A stretch of DNA of 64,000 bases from Saccharospirillaceae bacterium (GCA_021208685.1 JAJOJJ010000011.1:62001-126000), one strand, 5' to 3'. Positions 26,984 to 36,955 are shown, numbered from the stretch's first letter. The notes: generated by a model not told the origin, from the sequence alone. Made by a program: numbers and translations.

Positions 26984-27138
26984 TCAATATTCTCAGCAGT
27001 ACCGTGCTGAAATCCCATGAATTCTGGGCTGATAACCTGTCTTTTGTAGCCACCGGGTGGCGCTAAGTCCCTGATAGTGAAACTTTTTGTAAAGGTAAAG
27101 TTAGCTCCGGAAAATTAAGTATTATATGCGCCTCTTCC

Positions 27139-27214
27139 GGGTCGTTAGCTCAGTTGGTAGAGCAGTTGGCTTTTAACCAATTGGTCGCAGGTTCGAATCC
27201 TGCACGACCCACCA
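27139..27214 (+). tRNA. tRNA-Lys (UUU)
   Basis: A 76-nt cloverleaf folds by eye: acceptor GGGTCGT/ACGACCC, D arm GCTC/GAGC, anticodon stem GTTGG/CCAAT with loop CTTTTAA (anticodon TTT), and T arm GCAGG/CCTGC with TTCGAAT. CCA is encoded. A TATAT/GCGCC sequence just upstream fits a tRNA promoter, but its -35 is weak. Confidence 0.98.
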
Positions 27215-27222
27215 AATACCGA

Positions 27223-27257
27223 AAGGGGAGAAAGCAAGATGCTTTCTCCCCTTTTTT
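27223..27257 (+). terminator. terminator of tRNA-Lys
   Basis: Stem aaggggagaaagc/gctttctcccctt (27223-27235 with 27241-27253) followed by a T6 run, just after the tRNA. Confidence 0.92.
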
Positions 27258-27377
27258 GTTTGCCTCCCGGAACCCTGTCCGTTCTGTGCAGGGCTCTGGT
27301 CTGCGCAGGGATGCAGCGGTCAGTATGCCGGCTGTGATAAAATCCCTGCGTTATATCGATGCCTGACAGAGAGATGT

Positions 27378-28412
27378 ATGAACGAAACCATACCTGCCGC
27401 ACAACAGATTGTCCGTGATTTCTGGTCTGCACCAGCGGCTCCGCTGACGGTTGAGCAAAGCGCTGAGCTTAAGCAGGAGATCCGTGAATTACTGATCCGG
27501 GAAGATGCTGTTCTGGTTGCTCATTATTACACCGACCCTGATATTCAGGCGCTGGCTGAAGAAACCGGCGGTTGTGTGGCCGATTCTCTGGAAATGGCGC
27601 GCTTTGGACGTGACCATAAAGCCAGTACGCTGATTGTCGCGGGTGTGCGTTTTATGGGAGAAACCGCCAAAATCCTCAGCCCGGAAAAGCGCATTCTGAT
27701 GCCAACGCTGGAAGCAACCTGCTCGCTGGATATTGGTTGTCCGGTGGAGGAGTTTTCGGCCTTTTGTGATCAGTATCCGGATCGTACGGTGGTGGTGTAT
27801 GCCAATACCTCGGCAGCAGTTAAAGCACGTGCAGATTGGGTGGTGACCTCGAGTATTGCTCTTGATGTGGTCCGTCATCTTAAAGCGAAAGGGGAAAAGC
27901 TGATCTGGGCACCGGATAAGCACCTTGGCAATTATGTGCAGCGTGAAACCGGAGCTGACATGATTCTGTGGGACAGTGCCTGCATTGTGCACGATGAGTT
28001 TAAAGCCCGGGCGCTGGAAGATCTGAAGAAGGTTCATCCGGAGGCGGCGATTCTTGTTCATCCTGAATCACCAGAGTCGGTGGTTAAGATGGCCGATGCC
28101 GTAGGGTCAACCAGTCAGTTGATCGCCGCAGCCAAACACTTACCGAACCCGGTATTGATTGTTGCCACTGATAAAGCCATTTTTTATAAAATGCAGCAGG
28201 CTGCACCGGATAAGCTGCTGATTGAAGCGCCGACGGCCGGTAATGGTGCTACTTGTCGCAGCTGTGCGCATTGTCCGTGGATGGCAATGAACGGGCTGCA
28301 GAATATTCGGAATGTACTTATTCATGCCGACCAGGAAATTCTGATTGAAGAAGGATTGCGTCAGAGGGCGGTCATCAGCCTGCAGCGGATGCTGAATTTT
28401 AATAAAGGCTGA
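27378..28412 (+). CDS. nadA: quinolinate synthase A
   Basis: NadA condenses iminoaspartate with dihydroxyacetone phosphate to quinolinate in NAD synthesis and needs a [4Fe-4S] cluster. The 344-residue protein has the three ligand regions: Cys in [10 protein letters not shown] near 115, Cys in [10 protein letters not shown] near 205 and the [10 protein letters not shown] block near 295. The early [19 protein letters not shown] motif is also present. It is a single-gene unit between the tRNA terminator and a bidirectional terminator. Confidence 0.97.
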   Translation: MNETIPAAQQIVRDFWSAPAAPLTVEQSAELKQEIRELLIREDAVLVAHYYTDPDIQALAEETGGCVADSLEMARFGRDHKASTLIVAGVRFMGETAKILSPEKRILMPTLEATCSLDIGCPVEEFSAFCDQYPDRTVVVYANTSAAVKARADWVVTSSIALDVVRHLKAKGEKLIWAPDKHLGNYVQRETGADMILWDSACIVHDEFKARALEDLKKVHPEAAILVHPESPESVVKMADAVGSTSQLIAAAKHLPNPVLIVATDKAIFYKMQQAAPDKLLIEAPTAGNGATCRSCAHCPWMAMNGLQNIRNVLIHADQEILIEEGLRQRAVISLQRMLNFNKG

Positions 28413-28427
28413 TCTGCCATTAACAAG

Positions 28428-28453
28428 AAAATGGGCCCGCTGGCCCATTTTTT
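28428..28453. terminator. bidirectional terminator between nadA and bepA
   Basis: Stem aaatgggcc/ggcccattt with a 4-nt loop (centred at 28439), A run on the left and T run on the right, between convergent genes. Confidence 0.9.
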
Positions 28454-28475
28454 ATGCATTAAAGATTGTTTGATG

Positions 28476-29936
28476 CTATGGCAATGTTGCTGCCGTGTTA
28501 GCCATCACGCGCAGGCGTTGCCCTAAAGCGGCTTCCTGTTGGAAATCATTATTTTTTTTGGCCAGCTGTAAAGCCAGTTCCATCTGTCTCAACGCTTTTG
28601 CATGGTAACCTGAGTAGAACAGGTATTCAGCGTTGGCCCGATGGCCGAGCAAAATCATCCCGGCATCGCCTGCGGCTTCCCCTAGCATACGCCAGACTGC
28701 CGGATTAGTGCTGCGCAGTTCGCTCAGTTGTTTAAGGATGGCGACTGCCTGAGCGTCCTCGCCAGCCTGTCGCAGCAGAGAGGCTTTGGTGCTCAGCAGC
28801 AGATAGTCCTGAGGGTCAAACGGCAGGGCGTCATTAAGGGTGCTGATGGCTTCCGCTGTTTTTCCCTCAGCGTGCAGGCTGCGAGCGCTCAGGGCTACAA
28901 CTGCGGTGTGATCACGCCAGGGGCTGATGATTTTTTCCAGATGGGTTCGGCTGGTTTTAACGTCGTTATTATCCAGAGCCAGTCGGGCCAGGCTGAACAG
29001 TGCCGCAGCGTATTCGGTACTGCTGCGTGGTTTGATTTGCAACTGATGGGTAAAGTAATCCACGCGTTTATCGGCATTGAGCTGATAGCGGATCATGGCT
29101 TCGTTCTGCAGTACCCGGAATTCAAAGCTGGTCAGACGGGGCTGGCGTGGGTATTTCTGCGCGCGGTCAGCCGCATCGGCAACCCGTGATTCCGTGACCG
29201 GGTGAGTCAGCAGGAATTCAGGTGGGCGTTCATTGTAGCGGTTGGCCTGCAGCATCTGCTGAAACATCGACGGCATGGCGTAAGGATCAAGCCCGGCGGT
29301 TGACAGGGTGCGCATGCCAATACGGTCAGCTTCCTGCTCCCATTCGCGTGAGTAAGCCAGGCGGCTTTGAATGCTGGCTGCCTGGCTGGTCAGAAGTCCG
29401 GCAAAGCCAGCATCGGGGTTGTTGGTGGCAATCAGCAGAATGCTGGCCAGTAACGTGGCAATGGCAATGGGTTCTTGCTTTTCAGCCGCTTCAATCTGAC
29501 GCGCGAAATGGCGCTGGCTCAGGTGAGCTAATTCATGAGCCAGTACCGCAGAGAGTTCATCTTCGTCGCGGGTATAAAGCAGAATACCGAAATTAATACC
29601 GATGATTCCGCCGGGTACAGCGAATGCGTTCAGATCGGCGCGGTCAACCACGACAAATTCAAAATCAGACTGTTTGACTTCACTGTGTGGAACCAGGCGA
29701 AAAATCAGATTTTCCAGAAACTCTGTGGTCAGCGGATCATCCAGAATCTTTGCCTGAGCCCGTAACTGACGCAGCCATACCCGGCCCAGGTCGTGTTCTT
29801 CCTGCAGCGATACGTAACTGGAAGCGCTGTCGCCAAGGTCTGGCAGGTCGGCGGTTGCCGCCTGGATGTTGGGGATGCTGAGGGCGGCATGACTGCCGAG
29901 CAGTAACAGCGTCATTCGAACTAGGCGGAAATTCAA
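28476..29936 (-). CDS. bepA: periplasmic M48 metalloprotease/chaperone BepA family
   Basis: BepA (YfgC) helps assemble or degrade outer-membrane proteins such as LptD. The chosen product is 486 residues, almost exactly the E. coli length. It has a signal peptide (about 1-26), the zinc site AHELAHLSQRH near 145, a membrane-associated helix region with LLTSQAASIQSRLAYSREWEQEADRIG (the downstream Glu ligand), and C-terminal TPRs (about 315-480). I chose a TTG at 29936 because AGGAA lies 7 nt upstream and it gives MNFRLVRMTLLLL; an ATG at 29915 has no ribosome site. perM lies divergently nearby, as in E. coli. Confidence 0.9.
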   Translation of the reverse strand: MNFRLVRMTLLLLGSHAALSIPNIQAATADLPDLGDSASSYVSLQEEHDLGRVWLRQLRAQAKILDDPLTTEFLENLIFRLVPHSEVKQSDFEFVVVDRADLNAFAVPGGIIGINFGILLYTRDEDELSAVLAHELAHLSQRHFARQIEAAEKQEPIAIATLLASILLIATNNPDAGFAGLLTSQAASIQSRLAYSREWEQEADRIGMRTLSTAGLDPYAMPSMFQQMLQANRYNERPPEFLLTHPVTESRVADAADRAQKYPRQPRLTSFEFRVLQNEAMIRYQLNADKRVDYFTHQLQIKPRSSTEYAAALFSLARLALDNNDVKTSRTHLEKIISPWRDHTAVVALSARSLHAEGKTAEAISTLNDALPFDPQDYLLLSTKASLLRQAGEDAQAVAILKQLSELRSTNPAVWRMLGEAAGDAGMILLGHRANAEYLFYSGYHAKALRQMELALQLAKKNNDFQQEAALGQRLRVMANTAATLP

Positions 29937-30094
29937 GCCTGGATTCCTGAAGTTGAGTTGCGTTAGACCAGCCAGAGTGCAGGAGTTCAGCGGGTCTTTC
30001 TGAATAATTGTTGCTGAGCTGCGGCTCTCTGTGCAGGTTTTATCAGCGGACAACCGTATATAATGAGGCTTCAGTTTGGCAAAAGGCGTGCGTT

Positions 30095-30337
30095 GTGTCT
30101 AATTCAAACCATTATCATCAGGCTTTGGATGCTTGCGGGCTCGAATGTCCGTTGCCCTTATTAAAAACCAAGCTGGCGCTGAAAACGCTGGCGGTGGATG
30201 AAATACTGTGGGTTACGGCTACGGATGCCGGCTCCTGGCGCGATATCCGTAAATATACTGAAATGACCAATAATGAACTGCTGGCGGCTTCCGAGGTCGA
30301 TGGTTGCTATCAGTTCTGGATAAAAAAAGGAGCCTGA
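30095..30337 (+). CDS. tusA: TusA-family sulfurtransferase
   Basis: An 80-residue TusA/SirA-like protein with the CPxP signature: CGLECPLPLLKTKLAL, in which the second Cys carries the persulfide. TusA relays sulfur for tRNA thiolation and other pathways; paralogues such as YedF are alike, so the exact role is open. The start is GTG, with AAGG about 9 nt upstream. perM begins 4 bp after its stop, so they are co-transcribed. Confidence 0.85.
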   Translation: MSNSNHYHQALDACGLECPLPLLKTKLALKTLAVDEILWVTATDAGSWRDIRKYTEMTNNELLAASEVDGCYQFWIKKGA

Positions 30338-30341
30338 GGGC

Positions 30342-31412
30342 ATGATTAAGGTATTCCGGCGCTGGATTGACCGCTACTTTTCCGATGAGGAAGCGCTGCT
30401 GTTATTGTTGCTTATTACAGCGGTATTGCTGGTCATTATGACACTCGGCAAGGTTCTGGCACCGTTCCTGACGGCAATTGTGCTGGCCTATCTGCTGCAG
30501 GGAGCGATGAATTACTGTAAACGCCGTGGCCTTGGCCATCTGGGAGCAACGGTACTGGTCTTTGTGCTGTTTGTTGGCGTATTGATGTTGCTGTTGCTGA
30601 TAATTTTGCCCGCTACCTGGCAGCAGTTAACACAGTTTTTTTATGAATTGCCGCGGATGGCCAGTAAGGGACAGGAACTGTTGATGCTGTTGCCGCAGCA
30701 GTATCCGGATCTTGTTTCGGTTGATCAGGTTAAGGTCTGGACAAAGCAGATTGGTGATGAGCTGGCGTCGGTCGGACAATTGGCCGTCAGTTTTTCTATC
30801 ACCGGGATCACCGGCGTTATGGCCGTGCTGATTTACTGTGTTCTGGTGCCTATTCTCGTGTTTTTTCTGCTAAAAGACGCGGATCAGATTCTGGCCTGGT
30901 GCACTGCATTTCTGCCGCAACGCCGACAGTTGCTGAATCGTGTGTGGACCGAAATGGACTCTCAGATTGCAAACTATATTCGCGGTAAGGTACTGGAAAT
31001 TGTCATTGTGGGTGGCGTCACTTATGTGGCTTTCCTGATTCTCGGGGTTAATTATGCTGCTCTGTTGGCCATTGCGGTGGGGTTGTCGGTGCTGGTGCCA
31101 TATATCGGGGCTGCGGTGGTTACTGTCCCGATTGCGTTGGTGGGTTATGTGCAGTGGGGCTGGACCAACGATTTCATCTGGCTGATGGTCGTTTACGCAG
31201 TGATTCAGGCTTTGGACGGTAATGTATTGGTGCCGTTGCTGTTTTCTGAAGTCGTGAACCTGCATCCGGTCGCCATTATTGTGGCCGTGCTCGTGTTTGG
31301 TGGCCTCTGGGGGTTCTGGGGTGTGTTCTTTGCAATTCCTTTGGCGACGCTCTTCAAGGCGGTTCTGCAGGCCTGGCCGGATAGCGCAAACAGCGATAGT
31401 GGCGGCGTCTGA
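30342..31412 (+). CDS. perM: AI-2E-family membrane protein (PerM-like)
   Basis: A 356-residue inner-membrane protein of the AI-2E transporter family with about eight helices. Paired N-terminal helices lie at about 17-60, a large loop at about 90-150, and the C-terminal conserved block VVYAVIQALDGNVLVPLLFSE at about 285-305. The position beside bepA matches E. coli perM (yfgO). Family members have been proposed as exporters or Na+/H+ antiporters, so the substrate is not certain. Confidence 0.82.
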   Translation: MIKVFRRWIDRYFSDEEALLLLLLITAVLLVIMTLGKVLAPFLTAIVLAYLLQGAMNYCKRRGLGHLGATVLVFVLFVGVLMLLLLIILPATWQQLTQFFYELPRMASKGQELLMLLPQQYPDLVSVDQVKVWTKQIGDELASVGQLAVSFSITGITGVMAVLIYCVLVPILVFFLLKDADQILAWCTAFLPQRRQLLNRVWTEMDSQIANYIRGKVLEIVIVGGVTYVAFLILGVNYAALLAIAVGLSVLVPYIGAAVVTVPIALVGYVQWGWTNDFIWLMVVYAVIQALDGNVLVPLLFSEVVNLHPVAIIVAVLVFGGLWGFWGVFFAIPLATLFKAVLQAWPDSANSDSGGV

Positions 31413-31496
31413 CTTGTCACCAATCCCTTGCATCAGTAGACTTGCGCCTTTGTTTTTCTGCGCCCGCACCGGGCGGATATTTTGGAGTAGAGCTCA

Positions 31497-32372
31497 ATGA
31501 TTACCGGCAGTATTGTGGCTTTGGTAACCCCAATGCACGCGGATGGCAGCGTGGATTGGGAAAGTCTGGACAGACTGGTGGAGTTCCACATCAAACAGGG
31601 CACTGATGCTATTGTTGCCGTGGGAACAACCGGCGAGTCGGCCACGCTGAGCACGCAGGAACACTGCGCGGTGATTGAGCGTGTGGTTAAGGTTACGGCA
31701 GGTCGTCGTCCGATCATTGCCGGAACCGGTGCCAATTCAACTTCTGAAGCGATTGAGCTGACTCAGGAAGCAAAGATTCTGGGTGCTGACGCCTGTCTGC
31801 TGGTGACGCCGTATTACAATAAGCCACCGCAGCGCGGTCTTATTAAACACCACGAAGCGATTGCGGCCGCAGTGGATATTCCGCAGATTCTGTACAACGT
31901 ACCCGGCCGTACTGCCTGCGATATGTTGCCGGAAACCATCGCGGCTTTGGCCGATGTTGAGCAGATTGTGGCGGTAAAAGAAGCGACCGGCGATCTGGAG
32001 CGTGCGCGCAAAGTGATTGAACTCGTGGGTGACCGCATGGCGGTTTATTCCGGTGATGATGCGACGGCTTATGAACTGATTCTGCTTGGAGGTAAAGGCA
32101 ATATTTCGGTAACCGCGAATGTTGCTCCGGCACTGATGCATCAGCTTTGCATGCTGGCGCTGGATGGCCAGGCGGCGGAAGCCAAAGCGCTGAACGAGCG
32201 TCTGATGACTCTGCACAATGCCATGTTCTGTGAGGCCAACCCGATACCGGTGAAATGGGCCTTGCATAAAATGGGGTTGATGGGCCGTGGAATCCGTTTG
32301 CCGCTGGTTGAGCTGGATGAGCGTTACAAGCCAAAAGTCGAGCTGGCTCTCGCCGCTCTTGAACTCATTTAA
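31497..32372 (+). CDS. dapA: 4-hydroxy-tetrahydrodipicolinate synthase
   Basis: DapA condenses pyruvate and aspartate semialdehyde, the first step of the lysine/diaminopimelate branch. The 291-residue TIM barrel has GTTGESATL near 43, YNVPGRT near 133 with the catalytic Tyr, and the Schiff-base Lys in VAVKEATGD near 161. GGAG precedes the ATG by 9 nt. bamC follows after 13 bp, a common gammaproteobacterial arrangement. Confidence 0.97.
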   Translation: MITGSIVALVTPMHADGSVDWESLDRLVEFHIKQGTDAIVAVGTTGESATLSTQEHCAVIERVVKVTAGRRPIIAGTGANSTSEAIELTQEAKILGADACLLVTPYYNKPPQRGLIKHHEAIAAAVDIPQILYNVPGRTACDMLPETIAALADVEQIVAVKEATGDLERARKVIELVGDRMAVYSGDDATAYELILLGGKGNISVTANVAPALMHQLCMLALDGQAAEAKALNERLMTLHNAMFCEANPIPVKWALHKMGLMGRGIRLPLVELDERYKPKVELALAALELI

Positions 32373-32385
32373 AGCAGGCGATTGC

Positions 32386-33036
32386 ATGCGTATTTTATTG
32401 TTGCCAGCCGTTGCTATGCTGTCCGGTTGCAGCTGGATGTTCGGTGATACCTTTCGCGATCGTGCGATGGATTATCTGGAAGCTGAAGAGCAGGCACCTA
32501 CCCGGACAGAGCAGGATATCCGCCTGCTGACATCCGATGCCTATGCAATCCCTGTGACACCGGTAACACCGGTAAAACCTTCCGGCTTCGAGACTCCGCA
32601 ACCGCAGCGCTTCATTGCTGAAGATGATGACACGGATAGTGTTGCTTCTTTGAGTGAATACCGCTCAGAAGCGCTGAATCCGCGTCTGGAAAAAGACGGC
32701 GCCGGTACATTGATTCTTCGTCTTGATGGCGGTTTTGCCGGAGCCTGGGCATCGGTTACCGAAGCACTGAGTGCTTCAGCGCTGAAACTTACTGATCTTA
32801 ATCGCAGTACCGGGACGTTTTATCTGGAAATGCAGACCCGCAATGATGCTGAGCAACTGAGCTGGTGGGATCGTTTCTGGGGTAAGGACAATTCAGTGAC
32901 TGAAACCTATCTGCTGAAAATGAACCGTGCCCGTCAGGGCGTGTATTTATCGCTGCTGACGGATGCTGATAATCTGGCCGGCGAGGCGTTGACTGCCGAC
33001 GTATTGAACGAGATTAAAGCCCAGCTGGAAAAGTGA
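32386..33036 (+). CDS. bamC: BamC-like outer-membrane assembly lipoprotein (short)
   Basis: BamC is a lipoprotein accessory of the BAM complex for beta-barrel insertion. This one has a lipobox LSGC near 14, a disordered linker (about 35-90) and one helix-grip domain (about 100-210, from GTLILRLDGGFAGAWASV to the C-terminus). It has 216 residues; E. coli BamC has 344 and two helix-grip domains, so one domain appears to be missing. The position between dapA and purC supports the assignment. The stop overlaps the next start (GTGA). Confidence 0.8.
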   Translation: MRILLLPAVAMLSGCSWMFGDTFRDRAMDYLEAEEQAPTRTEQDIRLLTSDAYAIPVTPVTPVKPSGFETPQPQRFIAEDDDTDSVASLSEYRSEALNPRLEKDGAGTLILRLDGGFAGAWASVTEALSASALKLTDLNRSTGTFYLEMQTRNDAEQLSWWDRFWGKDNSVTETYLLKMNRARQGVYLSLLTDADNLAGEALTADVLNEIKAQLEK

Positions 33037-33794
33037 GATACGCATCTTTGGGCAGTGGCAGTCGTGGAAATGCCACCATCGTTTTGCAGAATGACCGTGC
33101 AGTGCTGATTGATTGCGGCTTTAACCGTAAGAATATTCTCATGCGTCTGCAGGCGTCCGGTGTTGACCCGCGCCAGTTAGATGGTGTGTTTGTAACCCAT
33201 GAACATGGGGATCATGCAAAGGGGGTCGTCGCGTTGTGTGAGGCGTTAACGATTCCGTTCTTTGCCTCTTTCGGTACCGCGCGCAAAATGGCGTGGACGG
33301 AACATCCGCTCTGGCGCTGCATCCATTCCGATCAGGTAACCAGTGTTGGTGGTCTGGCGGTGTTGCCGGTGGTGGTTCCCCATGATGCGGAAGAACCGCT
33401 GCAGTTTGTACTGGAAAACAGTGCCGGGAAACGCCTCGGTGTTTTATCGGATCTTGGTTCGTTAACGCCGCATATTGTCAGCGTTTACCAGCGCTGTCAT
33501 GCCCTGCAGGTTGAAGCCAATCACGATCCGCTGATGCTGCAGAATGGCCCGTATCCGCCCAGTCTGCGCGCCAGAGTGGCCGGAAATTTTGGTCATCTGA
33601 GTAATCAGCAGTGCGCTGACCTGATCCGTCGCGTGCAGTGGGACGGTTTGCAGCACGTAACCGCAGGCCATATCAGTGAAAAGAATAATGACCGTGCTCT
33701 GGTCAGTCAGGCATTGTCACTGGCGCTGAATTGCGCGCCGCATGAAGTATCTTTGCTGCAACAGGATCAGGTATCTGACTGGCGGCAGCTGTAA
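33033..33794 (+). CDS. MBL-fold metallohydrolase (YycJ-like)
   Basis: A 253-residue metallo-beta-lactamase-fold protein. The metal site VTHEHGDHAKGV near 52-63 has the HxHxDH pattern, and further His ligands lie in VPHDAEEP near 118 and TAGHISEKNND near 210. It belongs to the YycJ/WalJ-like group of putative nucleases or hydrolases, and the substrate is not known. The GTG start overlaps the bamC stop by 4 bp. It is commonly found between bamC and purC in related genomes, as far as I recall. Confidence 0.85.
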   Translation: MRYASLGSGSRGNATIVLQNDRAVLIDCGFNRKNILMRLQASGVDPRQLDGVFVTHEHGDHAKGVVALCEALTIPFFASFGTARKMAWTEHPLWRCIHSDQVTSVGGLAVLPVVVPHDAEEPLQFVLENSAGKRLGVLSDLGSLTPHIVSVYQRCHALQVEANHDPLMLQNGPYPPSLRARVAGNFGHLSNQQCADLIRRVQWDGLQHVTAGHISEKNNDRALVSQALSLALNCAPHEVSLLQQDQVSDWRQL

Positions 33795-33842
33795 TAACCG
33801 GTTTTTAAGATCCACTATTTAAGATCATCCTCGGAGAACCCC

Positions 33843-34553
33843 ATGGAAAAGCGTGAATTACTCTACTCAGGTAAGGCGAAGTCTGTGTATACCACTGACG
33901 ATCCGGACTACATGGTGCTGGAGTTCCGCAACGATACTTCCGCTTTCGATGGCAAGAAAGTTGAGCAGCTGGACCGCAAGGGTATGGTGAACAACAAGTT
34001 CAACGCCTACATCATGACCAGGCTGGCTGCTGCTGGTATTCCGACGCATTTTGAGCGCTTGTTGTCTGATACTGATGCGCTGGTAAAACGTCTGGATATG
34101 ATCCCGCTGGAATGTGTCGTGCGTAATATTGCCGCCGGATCTTTGTGTCGTCGGCTGGGTGTGGAAGAGGGGATTGATCTGGTTCCGCCAACCTTTGAAC
34201 TTTTCCTGAAAAACGATGCGCTTGGCGACCCGATGGTGAATGAATATCACGCCCGTTCATTCGGTTGGGTGGAGGATCAGCATCTGGCGCGTATGAAAGA
34301 ACTGACCTTCAAAGTGAACGATGTGCTGAAACAGATTTTCCTTGAGGGCGGTCTGTTACTGGTGGATTCCAAGCTGGAGTTCGGTCTGTTTAAAGGCGAG
34401 GTGGTTCTGGGGGATGAATTTTCTCCGGACGGCTGCCGTCTGTGGGATAAAGACTCCCGTGAAAAGCTGGATAAAGACCGTTTCCGTCAGGGACTGGGCG
34501 GTGTTGTTGAAGCGTATGAAGAAGTGGGTCGTCGCATCGGCGTGACCTTCTGA
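33843..34553 (+). CDS. purC: phosphoribosylaminoimidazole-succinocarboxamide synthase (SAICAR synthetase)
   Basis: PurC joins CAIR and aspartate with ATP to form SAICAR in purine synthesis. The 236-residue protein begins [15 protein letters not shown], has the [14 protein letters not shown] block near 85 and the VDSKLEFG metal-binding block near 175, and matches the family length. GGAG lies upstream of the ATG (CGGAGAACCCC). purE/K are 33 kb away, so the pathway genes are scattered. Confidence 0.97.
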   Translation: MEKRELLYSGKAKSVYTTDDPDYMVLEFRNDTSAFDGKKVEQLDRKGMVNNKFNAYIMTRLAAAGIPTHFERLLSDTDALVKRLDMIPLECVVRNIAAGSLCRRLGVEEGIDLVPPTFELFLKNDALGDPMVNEYHARSFGWVEDQHLARMKELTFKVNDVLKQIFLEGGLLLVDSKLEFGLFKGEVVLGDEFSPDGCRLWDKDSREKLDKDRFRQGLGGVVEAYEEVGRRIGVTF

Positions 34554-34796
34554 TTGTTGGCCTATTGAGTTCCGGCTGCCAGCTCTTCACTGTCTTCTGA
34601 CGGTGAAGTGCATGGTGTCATTTCGCTTTATTTTCTTCTGTACGTTTCCTTCTTCTGCTGAATCTTCTTACGCATTTGTGAAGTATTTCTTGCTGTCTGC
34701 GCAAAGAATTGGCATTCGCGTCATTTGCGGGCAAACTAGCTGCACTCGGCCGCACTGACGGTTGACTGGATAAATCATAAGAACGGGAATATCTCA

Positions 34797-35549
34797 ATGA
34801 AGAAGACTGCAATCGCTGCGTTTCTGCTGGCCCTGACGCCTGTAGCCGCACAAGCTGATTTACTTTTTACCGTCGGTGCCAAAGCCAGCGTCTGGAATGC
34901 AGAAGCCGGTGGTCAGATTGATGAAGGCGTTTCTGTCGAAAAAGATGGCCTGAATATTGACTCTGACAATGGCCAGCAGCTGACCGTGTTCTTTGAGCAC
35001 CCGCTGCCGTTTATTCCAAACCTGAAACTGAAGCAGACCTCTCTGGAACTGAAAGGTGACGGTACGATTAATGCTCAGTTTGCTGACCAGAATTTCAACG
35101 AAAATGTGACCAGTAAACTGGATCTGAGCCACTCTGATCTGACCCTGTACTGGGGGCTGCCATTGCCAATCCCTTTCGTTGATATCAACTTCGGTCTGAC
35201 CGCCCGTCAGTTTGATGGTCTGGCTGAAGTCAGTGGTAAAACATCGAATACCAATGAAAGCGTTGATCTTGATTTCGTGATGCCACTGGCATACGGCGAA
35301 GTAAAAATCAGCAGCCCGTTTGGTCTGTATGCCTCGGCTGACGTTAACTACATCGGTATGGGTGATAATCAACTGAGCGATATCAGCTACGGTATCGGTT
35401 ATGACCTGCCAATCCCGGTTGTGGATATTGGTCTGGAAGCGGGTTACCGCAGCATTAACCTGAAGGCCGATAAAGATCTGGCGGACATCGATACCGATTT
35501 CGATGTATCCGGTACCTACTTCGGTGCTTCTCTGGCATTCGGTTTCTGA
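34797..35549 (+). CDS. TIGR04219-type outer membrane beta-barrel protein
   Basis: A 250-residue outer-membrane protein with a signal peptide (about 1-20, cleaved after AAQA) and alternating amphipathic strands ending in a C-terminal Phe (LAFGF), the classic barrel-assembly signal. The pattern of LLFTVGAKASVWNAEAGGQ and paired LPIPFVD repeats resembles the TIGR04219 family of unknown function. The 243 bp between purC and this gene hold no gene I can support. Confidence 0.82.
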   Translation: MKKTAIAAFLLALTPVAAQADLLFTVGAKASVWNAEAGGQIDEGVSVEKDGLNIDSDNGQQLTVFFEHPLPFIPNLKLKQTSLELKGDGTINAQFADQNFNENVTSKLDLSHSDLTLYWGLPLPIPFVDINFGLTARQFDGLAEVSGKTSNTNESVDLDFVMPLAYGEVKISSPFGLYASADVNYIGMGDNQLSDISYGIGYDLPIPVVDIGLEAGYRSINLKADKDLADIDTDFDVSGTYFGASLAFGF

Positions 35550-35571
35550 TCCGAGACCTTTGCCGGAGCGA

Positions 35572-35604
35572 TAAAAAAAGCGGCCACTGCAGCCGCTTTT
35601 TTTA
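35572..35604. terminator. bidirectional terminator
   Basis: Stem aaaaaaagcggc/gccgcttttttt with a 7-nt loop (35585-35591), between the outer-membrane protein gene and the convergent lipoprotein gene. Confidence 0.92.
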
Positions 35605-35619
35605 TACCCATCGTTTTGC

Positions 35620-36459
35620 TTATTCTTTGTCGCGGATAAATTCCGCCAGCACTTCGCCGTTTTTACGATTAGCTATCAGGACGCTTATTACCTCGGCACG
35701 CATGGCATGAGTCGGGTGTTTGCGATAGTCAGATCTGAGATAGCAGCGATCTTTAAGTAAGCAGAAGCGCAGACCCAGCTGCAGCGTCAGGAGCCGCTCT
35801 GAGGTGTAAGGGTAGGCGGTCTCTGGCGCTACATTCCAGGATACGTCGTCAAACAGGCCAGGTTCCCAGTACCATTCGTCGCCAGTCGTATTCTGGTTGA
35901 CCAGAGAATCATAGTTTTTAAAATTCAGTACAGCGGCGACCCAGCGTTGTCCGCGATCACGCAGTACTTTCTGGCCGATACGGTTAATTTCAGTTTCTTC
36001 TCTTAATGCAAACTCCAGCACTGACTTGGCCAGTTGTCCAGGCTGGTATTGGGCTTTTTCATCGGGGAATAACGGGCCATAAACCTTACTGTTGGGCAGG
36101 TTCCGCATTCCGACAATGGTAAAACTTTGTTTATTCTGGCCGTAATTGTATTTGGCTGGCTGCAGATCAAACTGCACGTAATATGTCTGATCGGCAGATA
36201 AGCTGCTTTCGGATGTATTGCTGAACAACGTATCTGTTTGCGACTGGCTGAGCTGAGTGTTCTGTTTCCAGGCGTTGCGGGCATTCTGCAGGCGTTCACG
36301 GATGCGAATCTGCCGTTCCTGAGCTTCTTTCTGCGCTGCCAGTGCCGCTTGTTCTGCGCGTTGCGCCTCCAGTAGCTGCATGCGCCGCAGCTCTTCTTTG
36401 GATGGGCCTGAACAGGCTTGTAATATCAAGATGCAAGCCAGAATAATCAGCATCCGCAT
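35620..36459 (-). CDS. lipoprotein with N-terminal coiled coil, unknown function
   Basis: A 279-residue probable lipoprotein: the signal peptide MRMLIILACILILQAC has an LQAC lipobox. It is followed by a charged coiled coil (about 20-65, rich in Glu/Gln/Arg/Ala) and a globular domain (about 85-279) that I do not recognise. GAGG lies 9 nt before the ATG. It stands alone between a terminator and a divergent small gene. A structural role at the outer membrane is only a guess. Confidence 0.7.
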   Translation of the reverse strand: MRMLIILACILILQACSGPSKEELRRMQLLEAQRAEQAALAAQKEAQERQIRIRERLQNARNAWKQNTQLSQSQTDTLFSNTSESSLSADQTYYVQFDLQPAKYNYGQNKQSFTIVGMRNLPNSKVYGPLFPDEKAQYQPGQLAKSVLEFALREETEINRIGQKVLRDRGQRWVAAVLNFKNYDSLVNQNTTGDEWYWEPGLFDDVSWNVAPETAYPYTSERLLTLQLGLRFCLLKDRCYLRSDYRKHPTHAMRAEVISVLIANRKNGEVLAEFIRDKE

Positions 36460-36636
36460 GGTTCAATTCCTCTTTGTTTTTCTGATTTTTACCGGATTAT
36501 ATCCTGCTTTTATCGGGTTTGTATGACAGAAAGGCAATGGTGCTGTTTGCCTGAATACAGACTGACGTTGTCCATAGACTGGACAGTATCCGGGTGCTGT
36601 GCGAATCTTTGGGGAAATCTGCATGCGGATAATGCT

Positions 36637-36837
36637 GTGAAGTTTTTGTCTCTTTTATTGGTTGTGGTATTGCTCGGTTGCAGTGATGGAATGGGCAGTA
36701 TTCCGGATTCCGAGTTGCGCCAGCGTCATTATCGCTGCCAGATGGCAACCGGGCAGTCGTCGGCAGAAATTCAGGTGTGTAAGAATATTAAGCGTGAGTG
36801 CGAGCAGCGCGCCAGCGATGGGAATTACGCTTGTTAA
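36637..36837 (+). CDS. small Cys-containing lipoprotein
   Basis: A 66-residue product from a GTG start: MKFLSLLLVVVLLGC is a compact lipoprotein signal with lipobox LLGC. The mature part carries four Cys (HYRCQ, VCKNI, RECEQ, NYAC) that could pair as two disulfides. A longer in-frame ATG at 36523 would bury the signal peptide, so the GTG is preferred even though its ribosome site is weak. Function unknown; similar small conserved lipoproteins occur in related marine gammaproteobacteria, from memory. Confidence 0.55.
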   Translation: MKFLSLLLVVVLLGCSDGMGSIPDSELRQRHYRCQMATGQSSAEIQVCKNIKRECEQRASDGNYAC

Positions 36838-36955
36838 ATACGTGCGCATGGTGTTTTTGTGCTTAAAATCTTCGTATTGCTTTTGCTGTCATAGGAATTA
36901 CCACAGGCTTGTAGTAGTGTACTGGCCTCTTGGATAACTCATGCAAGGAATTTTC

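Noticed and set aside
36523-36636. Longer start for the small Cys lipoprotein
   Set aside because: The added 38 residues place the signal peptide in the middle of the protein, and no ribosome site supports the ATG.
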